Assembly: GCA_040954595.2 (NCBI GenBank) | Contig: CM082588.2 | Coordinates: 6,696,001 to 6,760,000 of the forward strand | Source of the DNA: Balanoglossus misakiensis | Lineage: Eukaryota; Hemichordata | Direction of reading: 5' to 3' | Length of the DNA: 64,000 nt | Shown here: positions 10,201-17,214 of the stretch, one piece after another | Layout of the letters: every line of letters begins with the position of its first letter | How positions within the stretch are numbered: position 1 is the first letter of the stretch | Notes under the pieces: generated by a model | The model's input: only the letters and a program-made list of their open reading frames with translations | Databases searched by the model: none | What the model was told of the DNA's origin: nothing | Translations under genes and position numbers: made by a program

Positions 10201-11449
10201 TCACTAATTTGGTCGTCTCTTCCCGAGTCCAGGGGGATTGTCGTCGGGGTTGTTGTCTGAGCGGTGGATGATCACCAGTTGAAATATGATGTTTCGTTAT
10301 GTTGCTCCGGCCGACGTCGCTTTTATCTCTGGAGAAAATATTCTCCCATTTGCAGAGAAAGTCGGCAATTTTCCCCGCATTCGATTTTCCCACTGTCTCG
10401 AGACTTTCCTTATATATATCTTCCAGATGCGTCGGTATCGGTTTAGGTGGGGTGGAGAATTCGTTCTTAGGGTCACTAATCGCTGGCTCCACAGGTTGGG
10501 GAAGAATTGTTGTATCGGTGCTGGTAGTTACGGCGACCACCGTACCACGCCGAATGAAGTGGTCCTTTTCGCTGACGTTCAATAATCGCAATGGCACGTT
10601 TCTATTGGCGGTACTGACTAAAATTCTTCCGACGACAACACCGTGTTTCGCCGCCAGATTACCTCGTGTTGGCTCGACAACACCACAAATACTACCTGTG
10701 ATGGGACGGGATAAATGACCAGCGATGACCACCTCATGACCGGCAGGCACGACGACGTCGTGTGTCACTGACACCCGGGCAGTCAGGTTTCCTCCCCGCC
10801 GGTCCAACAAGGGGACGTCTCCGTCGTGAAATCCCAACGTCAAAGAATGCGTACGAATTTCTGCCTGACCCTGTAGTAAGTAGTCGCCCCCCAGAATTAC
10901 ATTTTCACTAATGTCGGCAACGAATGCATGCATTTCCGTCGTATTATTACCCACCGAAATATTGAAGTCGGCCTCCCCGTAAAGAAAAAGACGTGTAGAC
11001 CCATCGGCCATGGACGGTTGAATAGTTGACGGGGCTAGCGGAGGGCGACGAGACTCCGGTAACTTATTATACACTTGCTTTGAAATTATTGTGATTTCCG
11101 ACCCGCTATCAATGAAAGAACAAACGTCTAACCCATTGATTCGAGTCATTACGTAGAACGCCGGTCGCAAATTATGACTAAAACCATTGTCGTCATTCTG
11201 TCGTTTATTGGAACCGGGGGAAAAAGTAACATCTCTGTTGCCGTTGCGGTTTGCTGGTCGATGGTGGGGTCTTACAAATTTCGGGGGCGGGGCTGGGTAC
11301 CGTTGTCCGACCTCGCGTTGCCCCTGTCGTTTGGTCGGCTGTCGTTTCCCCCGTCCTGACGATGGGGGCAAGATCGGCGCAAATGTCCCTTTTCTCCGCA
11401 GAGAAAACATTCGCCCCGCTGATACCTTCTCTGTGTTTCGTCGCTCCAA
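7214..11449 (-). CDS. pol: Pol polyprotein: protease, reverse transcriptase, RNase H, integrase
   Basis: The open frame is 1411 codons; its first 57 or so overlap gag, and translation is expected by -1 frameshift at about residue 57. In order: aspartic protease with DSG at 114-116; reverse transcriptase (about 400-590) with YLDD at 548-551; RNase H with TDAS at 696-699 and later acidic residues E738, D763 and D806; integrase with an HHCC zinc-binding region (about 991-1031) and a DDE triad D1060, D1120 and E1156; a GPY/F-type module with WDGPYL near residue 1310. There is no chromodomain. All catalytic residues named are present, so the enzyme set looks functional. Confidence 0.95.
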   Translation of the reverse strand: MERRNTEKVSAGRMFSLRRKGTFAPILPPSSGRGKRQPTKRQGQREVGQRYPAPPPKFVRPHHRPANRNGNRDVTFSPGSNKRQNDDNGFSHNLRPAFYVMTRINGLDVCSFIDSGSEITIISKQVYNKLPESRRPPLAPSTIQPSMADGSTRLFLYGEADFNISVGNNTTEMHAFVADISENVILGGDYLLQGQAEIRTHSLTLGFHDGDVPLLDRRGGNLTARVSVTHDVVVPAGHEVVIAGHLSRPITGSICGVVEPTRGNLAAKHGVVVGRILVSTANRNVPLRLLNVSEKDHFIRRGTVVAVTTSTDTTILPQPVEPAISDPKNEFSTPPKPIPTHLEDIYKESLETVGKSNAGKIADFLCKWENIFSRDKSDVGRSNITKHHISTGDHPPLRQQPRRQSPWTREETTKLVNEMLRSDVIEPSHSPWAAPIVLVRKSDGSSRFCVDYRRLNDITKKDAYAIPRIEDSVNALAGACWFTTLDLTSGFWQVALDDDAKEKTAFTTWNGLFQWKVMPFGLCNAPATFQRLMEYALAGLQWEILLLYLDDIIVFASSFDQMLERLDMVFHRLQTAGLKLKPSKCKLFQKQVDYLGHRVSAAGIETSPKKVEAVKFWPTPTNVHEVRAFLGLASYYRRFVHNFSIIARPLTRLTEKNQPFFWDNECDCAFNTLKGKLISAPVLAYPIPDAPLILDTDASKFGIGGVLSQIENGVERVISFASRSLSKAERNYCVSRKELLAAVHFMKHFRPYLYGQPFTLRTDHASLRWLVNFKEPEGQLARWLEVISEFDYKIIHRPGKKHQNADGLSRRPCRQCGRAHPSDRPADRENAPTLAKVTVPGYQSTATQTETDPANTNSSSTGDLPTSTSTGPETERRKSSCPDVDDDPEEKTTNAIGLQLRYDNETLRKLQLDDPDVGPILRLKEGDDTRPDWQTVSPSSSAVKAYWGSWDLLEIHDGVLYRRWISSRDNTHRLLLIPPCSLKDEIFDELHSAKTAAHFGVFKTKRKILQRYYWYGATNDIRAMIRRCDVCAARKSHGRKRRGRLQQYVVGSPLDRVAFDIIGPFPITERNNRWILVIGDYFTKWVEAYPIPNQEAATVAEKLAGEFITRFGTPRQLHSDQGANFESRVMSEVCRLLGIKKTRTAPYNPKSDGYVERFMRTISQSVSILVNPDQSDWDLVVPYAMMAYRSSVQASTSETPAMLMLGREVALPIDLLHGPTPEPDQNENTDYALQLRKRMQLAHERARLALKKSAVTQKREYDNRASGTPLEVGQFVWLHIEAFKKGTSRKLASRRWDGPYLITDKLSDVLFRIQRGRNYRPRVIHYDRLKPYTGNDGVDWRDKQRIITATENSENDRSEPGDCVHRSSPPRQRSRAYRRSNMSRHRLYPQRQRQPPQRYGDWSYCPGNDSV

Positions 11450-12855
11450 GAATCGCGACGATCAGGAGGTCGGTCCGATGAAGTCCGTTCGTTCCGGACA
11501 CGCAGGACTGAGCCGTTGTAGGATGTAGCTTCGTCGATGTTATGATCAGTCTGTTGGATGCGTCGAGATAAGGGGCGGCGGCGATTCGCCCGGTCGTCCT
11601 CAGCTAGGAAATAGGCCTCCAGGGAGATGGCCGTTCGGATCGCGTCGTTCATTGACTTCGGTTGGGAACGGTGCAGATCCATGCGCAACATCGGGTCGGT
11701 AAGGGCTGTCTCGAAGTACTGCCTCGCTAATCTGTCTACGGCGGTAGAATCGAGCTCAGGATAGGCGCATTCGGTGAGCTCTAGGATGGAGTTTCCGAAT
11801 TCTGCGAGGGATTCGTCGCGACGGCGACGTCGACTTTGTAGCTGAAACAGAAACTTTTCAGCTTGGCCGACGGTGCTGTACTGGTTGTCCAATTGTCGAA
11901 CTAAACGGGCATACGTCACCTTACCATTATTCTCTAATCGCTTTAACACTTTCTGGGCGGGGCCATTCAGCAAGGCTGCTAGAAACTGACCTTTTTGTGC
12001 TTCATTCCAGCCATTAAGCAGGGAACAATATTGGAAATGGGATTTATAATCTTCCCATGATATTATTCCGTCAAATCGGTCGGGCATAACCAGTGGGCGG
12101 TGAGGGGGGCGTATCCCATACGGTCCATGAGGGTGAGGTGTGACGTTCACATTCATTTCGTCGTTTAGGCGGTGATACGGATAGGGTACAGCGTCGGCAG
12201 AGAAATGGTCGGGATAATCTCGGTCGGTCGTGCTGGAGCGCTGATCGTCGTTTTTGCGTATATTACGGTGCTGTTCAGACGGAGACAAAGCTGATTCCTC
12301 ACGTCTTCGAGTACTAGGGTCGTGGTCATACGACACCGGGACTACGGTAGGTCTTTCTGGGGGAGATTCGAAGTTGGGTGTAGACGTGCGGAGGTCGAAC
12401 CGCACGGCGTTTCGTTCGATCGTCGACTCCCGCTGCGGTGGCACGACTGGAGAACGGTGTTTTGGTCGCCCCCCTTGTTGTTCATATATTTTCGGGGATG
12501 ACGTCGATTCGTCGGTATTAGACAACGGAGATTGGGGGACGAATCGGCTGAGTTGGTCGCCAGAGGGTCCTGGGGTCGAGAGTTGTGGGCCAGGCGAGTG
12601 CGTGACGGGGCTGTTTTGTTTAGGTGCCGCTGAACCGAATAACGTGGACCGCACCCTCCCGACAGTTTTCGACAAAACTTCGGCAAAGGGGCTGTGTACT
12701 TTGGCAGGACCTCCACTCATGGGGCCACAAGTACTCTCTTCGGAGTCGGACGTATCAGGTGATTTGTTCGATGCCTTAAACATTATTACCTTATCGGTGT
12801 CATCTAAACTACTTGTTCTGTCGACAGCCGATGTGCTGTCGTCGGGGGCTGACAT
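11272..12855 (-). CDS. gag: Gag polyprotein of the gypsy element
   Basis: 527 codons starting at an ATG about 110 bp after the LTR. The N-terminal half is Ser/Pro-rich and charged. Residues around 270-430 form a helical, capsid-like retrotransposon gag domain. A single CCHC zinc knuckle (CX2CX4HX4C) lies at about residues 483-496, followed by an Arg/Asn-rich tail. The pol ORF overlaps by 178 bp in the -1 frame. Gag forms the intracellular particle that packages the element RNA. No stop or frameshift breaks it. Confidence 0.92.
   Translation of the reverse strand: MSAPDDSTSAVDRTSSLDDTDKVIMFKASNKSPDTSDSEESTCGPMSGGPAKVHSPFAEVLSKTVGRVRSTLFGSAAPKQNSPVTHSPGPQLSTPGPSGDQLSRFVPQSPLSNTDESTSSPKIYEQQGGRPKHRSPVVPPQRESTIERNAVRFDLRTSTPNFESPPERPTVVPVSYDHDPSTRRREESALSPSEQHRNIRKNDDQRSSTTDRDYPDHFSADAVPYPYHRLNDEMNVNVTPHPHGPYGIRPPHRPLVMPDRFDGIISWEDYKSHFQYCSLLNGWNEAQKGQFLAALLNGPAQKVLKRLENNGKVTYARLVRQLDNQYSTVGQAEKFLFQLQSRRRRRDESLAEFGNSILELTECAYPELDSTAVDRLARQYFETALTDPMLRMDLHRSQPKSMNDAIRTAISLEAYFLAEDDRANRRRPLSRRIQQTDHNIDEATSYNGSVLRVRNERTSSDRPPDRRDSWSDETQRRYQRGECFLCGEKGHLRRSCPHRQDGGNDSRPNDRGNARSDNGTQPRPRNL
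11275..11281 (-). promoter_or_regulatory. -1 ribosomal frameshift slippery heptamer A AAT TTG
   Basis: Read in the gag frame the last codons are CGA AAT TTG TAA, so the heptamer A AAT TTG fits X XXY YYZ and abuts the gag stop (11274-11272). Slipping back one base changes AAT TTG to AAA TTT, and the frame then runs straight into pol (Lys-Phe-Val-Arg). I did not identify a convincing downstream stem or pseudoknot by eye. Confidence 0.75.
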
Positions 12856-12944
12856 AATTTTCGAAGGGGAGTTAAGTTCTCGATTTCAGTTTTATTTCGT
12901 TGGTCGCTCAACTTGTGCTCTCGTACTACAGTCTCTGACGTAAA

Positions 12945-12962
12945 ATCCCACCGCTGCCACCA
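12945..12962 (-). other. Primer-binding site, tRNA-Leu type
   Basis: Two bases after the 5' LTR the minus strand reads TGGTGGCAGCGGTGGGAT. This is complementary to the 3' end of a eukaryotic tRNA-Leu (…CCCACCGCTGCCACCA). The first 18 bases match without a gap. Confidence 0.8.
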
Positions 12963-12964
12963 AT

Positions 12965-13529
12965 TGTCGAGATTTTTCCTTCGTCGTTATTATTACGTTG
13001 AGACTGGTCAGGTGATCAGTAAGGGTAACGACCTTACACCCGAGTGACAGAGCGCACAAGGACAAAATAATAAAGTGTAGAAGCCAACGTGGCGTATTTA
13101 TTAACTGAACACGAAAAATTATCAACAATACTACGTAAAAATGAAGAGCTGTACCTTCTTTGCTGTTGCTGGTGTGGCCTCGATAAGAAAAACCCCTTGA
13201 GCGACCCCGTTTTAAAGAGAATCGCTACTTATATACCCTCGGGTCGGATTCAAAATCAGAAAAGCTAATTTGCATATCGGACGTCGGAGAAAGCACCTAA
13301 AATCTACATATCATGTCGGCTTCAAGCCAAGAAAAGTAGCTAAATAAATGATTGACAGCTGTCGCTCGAAATCGTCGTTGCTAGACAACCAAAGGCAAAC
13401 ATTGAATGAAAACTGAACGTGCGTACTAACAGGCTAATCGGTTTTGGCGCGTGTGCCGCGCCTGCTGAGTAATTACAAAAACCGCAAAGGCATTCAGAAA
13501 TGTAAAATGGACCTCGTTAAACCTCTACA
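12965..13529 (-). repeat. 5' LTR of the gypsy element
   Basis: Read on the minus strand it starts TGTAGAGG and ends CTCGACA. A TATATA motif (plus 13230-13235) would mark the U3 promoter, and an AATAAA about 130 bp downstream would mark the R/U5 side. It is one substitution from the other LTR. Confidence 0.95.
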
Positions 13530-13721
13530 CTATTACCATAGCAAATTGAGATCTAGTCAATCACAGATTTTCAATGGTTGGCACACGCGAAAAAGGGCGC
13601 AAATAAGCCATTTCAGCCATTTGTGGGCATATTTAACTTGGAGCTGACTGTTTCCCTTTAACTAGTATTATTATTATTTATTTGTCATCAGGTATCGAGA
13701 ACACACGGCAAGTGATAATAC

Positions 13722-14033
13722 ATGTATCGTACAAGAAGCCAAACTCTCTACATCGGCGGGTATGCCATCCCTCGTGCCCGGGGAATCTGTGGGTGCCTTC
13801 TTCAATTCCATGGACTTTTCCTGTGCGTCCTCGGGGTCATCATGGTCTCGGTCAACCAATCGGGTGCTTCGTCCCTGACCTTCACCATCGTTGGACCGAT
13901 CTTCCTGAGCGTTGGCTTCATCATGGTGGTCATCGGTATCCTCCTGTGCTGCCGACGGTTCGAGTGTCCACCACCGCCCATCCAGAATGAAGCTATCACC
14001 ATGGCCCGACTCACCGAGGTTCCAGTGGAGTAG
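13722..14033 (+). CDS. Small two-helix membrane protein, TMEM174/TMEM171-like
   Basis: 103 codons; the ATG at 13722 has an in-frame TAA six bases upstream, so the start is set if this is the whole ORF. Two hydrophobic helices (about residues 22-43 and 50-75) are joined by a short loop. The second carries GPIFLSVGF, like the GP-x-LLSVG motif that I recall in vertebrate TMEM174, followed by Cys-Cys-Arg-Arg and a Pro-rich tail. A pyrimidine tract with CAG at 13689-13691 suggests a spliced 5' UTR, which the MITE/gypsy nest upstream would now separate from its first exon. It converges with the next gene on the other strand. Confidence 0.55.
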   Translation: MYRTRSQTLYIGGYAIPRARGICGCLLQFHGLFLCVLGVIMVSVNQSGASSLTFTIVGPIFLSVGFIMVVIGILLCCRRFECPPPPIQNEAITMARLTEVPVE

Positions 14034-14515
14034 GACGCTACGCCATATTGGAAATTCTGCCAAATTTCCCTCGATTTTGTAAAACATTGCGCGACTTATA
14101 CATGACGAATATGTTTTTTTCCGAAAGAGTGACCTCAAAGCCACCAAATTATGTAGAAATCAGCTACGCCGGATTTCCCCTTTAATATTACTCCCATTTT
14201 TGGGAGTCGTGTTTAGTCGTTGTGACTGTCGTTTGACAGTAAGCAATCCAACAGACACTGCCAAAAGTCAGCAAACGCGTTTGGTGTGACACCGATAAAT
14301 TTAGATTTGTTGAACTAGTATATATGTTACTGCTAGCATTTTTCTCTGCGTCCAAGATCACGTGATGCTAGCAAACAGTAGTCAGAAATATTACAATGTA
14401 ATATTTTAATGTGTTTATACTACACCTGGCAATAATACATAAGGTTATAAAATAGTTGTAAATATCTGCTCATTAAACGCTGAAGATAGCAAATAGTACT
14501 GCAACTGTTTTTTTT

Positions 14516-15631
14516 TTATATGAAACCAGTGTTATGTGTTTTTGCCATTGTATCGTCGTAAGAAGGAGGAGCGTCTGACGTACCGGGTGGGATGTCCGTT
14601 GGTGGATAGGTCACTGAACCATGGGGATTAGTCTGAGGTCTGAATTCATGGCAAGAAAAATAGAAACAAAGGTTATTTTGTTTAATTAAAAACAATATAA
14701 GCGTATTTTAGCATTCATTCATTCATTCATTCATTCATTCATTCATTCATTTAGTCAGTCAGTCAGTCAGTCAGTCAGTTAGTCAGTCGTTCATTTGTTT
14801 TTTTGTTCGTTCGTTCATTCATGACTCCATCTTATATACTATTTTAATTTGTAGAACAGTGGTATCAACATGCATGTTGATGGGCGAGCTTTTGGAACAC
14901 TAGTCAAATTTCGCAATAGAAGCATGGTTAGGTTCGGTTAGCAGTTTTAAGAAACCGTAAAATAAATTAAATTGTACGTACCCATAGCGAGGATGCATAG
15001 GAGGAGGGTATGCCATATCGTAAGCACCTCGGGAGGCGAACGCTGGTTGAGGAACCGTCCCTATCTGCTGCGGTGGATACACGGGACCGTAAGCATTTGG
15101 TGGAGGCATCTGAACTCCTGTTGGTGGTACAGGGTAAAACTGACCAGTGGCTAGCAGTGGCTGACCAGGCATTGGGCCATATTTGAAATGCATTGTTGCT
15201 CTGTCTTCTCCCTGTTCATTGGTCTGACTGCCACTCGCCTTGACTGACATTTCAGTGGCGGCTGTCGTGGTAGTGACCGTTACAGCTTCACCCGGGTCCA
15301 CGCCGTTATAACCTTTACAACCCTGCTTCGCGACGCATATTACTATTCCTAGAATGATCATAGATCCTGATAGGGCGGTAAAAAATACTGCGGGAACGTG
15401 CAGACCGCCTCTGTCAAAGGAATACCGACTGTTACTGAGTGCGAGTCCGAGTAGAATGGCGCCCAGCATAAGAAAGAATATTCCAAACATTATCAGGTAG
15501 AGAGCGAGGGTGATTAAGTCACAAGATCTTGTCCCGCCGCCCAGACGGTGACCGCCAACTCGATGACGAGTTCGATTTCTGCCACCAATACGCGAACGAC
15601 CCCCGCGTCTTCCCTTTTCTCCTGCCTCCAT
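14516..15631 (-). CDS. Two-helix membrane protein with proline-rich PPSY tail
   Basis: Coding exons are 15631-14982 and 14639-14516, joined at GG|GTACGT and CAG|A in matching phase, for 257 residues. The N-terminus is Arg/Gly-rich. Hydrophobic helices lie at about 39-65 and 80-102, then a long cytosolic-type Pro/Tyr/Gln-rich tail ends with APPSYDD. This PPxY-type motif could bind WW domains of Nedd4-like ubiquitin ligases (inference). Overall layout matches vertebrate TMEM171/TMEM174, which also end in PPxY motifs. A 5' UTR intron is supported by an acceptor at 15677-15676 and a donor CCCAG|GTAAGT at 15960. The intron in the coding part carries ATTC and AGTC microsatellites. Confidence 0.7.
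14711..14795. repeat. (ATTC)n / (AGTC)n compound microsatellite
   Basis: About nine ATTC units run into about eight AGTC units, then degenerate copies. It lies within the coding-region intron of the PPSY membrane-protein gene. Confidence 0.9.
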
Positions 15632-15957
15632 TTTGTCCGACTTTCACGTCCGTACCACTAATGTTGATGCAACCTCTGAAATTTGGAAAAGAAATGGGAA
15701 AAATTATACATCTGCGTGTATATAGCAAGACTCGTTTCTTGTCAGAAAATCTGGTTTGAAATTCATTCCTAAAATAACTGGCGTGCGCAAATATTAAAGG
15801 TGCAATGCTGTTAATACAATTAGTATAAGTGGAAATGTCCAGCGCTGAAAGCCTCGGAGATGATTCGTGGTTTTAGACAGTCGTGTACCAACACACCAAG
15901 GACCAAAGGTGATGATTTGAATCATACACTTTTGTTGACTGTGTACAAATTACACTT

Positions 15958-16080
15958 ACCTGGGTTCTGTGTGGAACCACAGGGACTGTGGTGAAACCGA
16001 AGACACAGAGAAAGGTAACTTGGTCAACTGGTATATACGTATAGCAGGTTAAGTAAACAGCCAACGTCTGAAGCACATAC
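15958..16080 (-). other. Probable 5' UTR exon of the PPSY membrane-protein gene
   Basis: The minus strand ends in ACCCAG|GTAAGTGTAA (exon end 15960), and a clean acceptor TTTCAG|AGG sits at 15677-15676 before the coding exon. The upstream limit of this exon is not visible. Confidence 0.4.
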
Positions 16081-16734
16081 CTGCGCTTATCAGTGGTCTT
16101 TCTAAAAATTATATAGTCACAGCGAAATCACAACATGGCTACGTACGTATACACGACTATCACGAGATCCGCGCCTTCGACATATGTAGAAGTGTGCCAT
16201 TGTATGAAAACACCATGACTACGACATTTCATTATTTACCCGCCATGAATGGGGTCAAGGCTGCCAGTGAAGAAAAGTATTGTTGCTTCGTTTCTTTCAT
16301 GACAAGTCTTATGGATATCGTAAGTAGTGCGTCTTTTCTGCTGTTTGACAAACTACCCAAGAATTCCAAACTTTTAAATGTGACCGTGTTCATGTTTTAG
16401 AATATTAACCACATAAGTATTACATAGGTATATAGCTGTCTTAATTTAACGCAATTTCTAAGCTTGATATATAAAACTTACGTCAACTACTTTCAATACT
16501 ACAGACTTATATATTTTAATTTTAGAATGTCCCACAAAGTAGTAAACGAATACACCCAGTTCCAACTACAGTCCTGCGTATGTGTAAGTTTGCTGTGCCA
16601 TTGGTTTGTATAGACGATGCATGTATAGTTGCTCCCGGCGTTACCAGGCAACTGTCGCAGTTCATGTATAGTAATCAGGTTGTATCCCGTGATGAATCTT
16701 TGTTCTATGCCGGAACAGGTATTTCATACTTTGC

Positions 16735-17214
16735 TCACGACTGCCCGTTCTGTCCTCTAAAACCAATGAGCGCATCTTCAGGTATGACGTCAACAGGATC
16801 GTCATCGTTGCTTTGGGGTATGATGCACAGATCAAGTTTATCAAACACGCGCTTTTCCCCATGGCCAGTGTGTCTTGCTTTTCCCGGCGGACGCAACCTG
16901 GACGAATTCTTCGTCTTGTTCTTGTCGCAGACTGAACGTATCCACGTCACCAGAGTACAGAGCAGTGCCGGTAACATCAGGAGTAGCAACGCCATGAACA
17001 GGACGAGAGTTAACGAGACGGAACCGACCGTGAAGAAGGACGACACAACGAAGACTGCGAGAACCAGGATGCAACAGATAACAATGGCCACCACAATGAG
17101 GATATGTCTTCCAGTCTTGTTCAAGTTTCTCCTGGGTCGCTGGGAATCACTTTGGCCTACTTGTTCTTCGGCGTTTGTGTCAAAATACTCGTCCTCTGCA
17201 GTACTGGTATCCAT
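16735..17214 (-). CDS. Small two-helix membrane protein, unrecognised
   Basis: 159 codons from an ATG to a TGA in one exon. An acidic N-terminus (about 35 residues) precedes two long hydrophobic helices (about 37-62 and 66-92) with a very short loop, then a basic Lys/Arg stretch and an acidic, soluble C-terminus. Both ends would face the same side, probably the cytosol. I cannot assign a family by eye. It lies 1.1 kb upstream of the PPSY gene on the same strand and shares its two-helix hairpin plan, so a locally expanded group is possible. Confidence 0.5.
   Translation of the reverse strand: MDTSTAEDEYFDTNAEEQVGQSDSQRPRRNLNKTGRHILIVVAIVICCILVLAVFVVSSFFTVGSVSLTLVLFMALLLLMLPALLCTLVTWIRSVCDKNKTKNSSRLRPPGKARHTGHGEKRVFDKLDLCIIPQSNDDDPVDVIPEDALIGFRGQNGQS

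Larger units (their letters stand above)
5162..13533 (-). mobile_element. Complete Ty3/gypsy LTR retrotransposon
   Basis: Two 565-bp LTRs (5166-5730 and 12965-13529) frame gag, pol and a third ORF, all on the minus strand. A 4-bp duplication, CTAT (5162-5165 and 13530-13533), marks the insertion. The LTRs differ at a single site (about 5324 versus 13123), so the copy is young. Domain order PR-RT-RNaseH-IN places it in Metaviridae rather than Ty1/copia. All three ORFs are uninterrupted, so it may be active or recently active. No env-like membrane protein is seen. Confidence 0.95.
5130..13661. mobile_element. TTAA-flanked MITE split by the gypsy insertion
   Basis: The left fragment (5130-5165) begins TTTAAAGGTATACCGTCACC. 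The right fragment (13534-13661) ends with a degraded inverted copy, CTGACTGTTTCCCTTTAA. Removing the retrotransposon and one CTAT copy rebuilds an element of about 165 bp that aligns along its length with the intact copy at 51980-52167. TTAA at both ends suggests a piggyBac-like target duplication; this is inferred from the duplication only. Confidence 0.7.
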
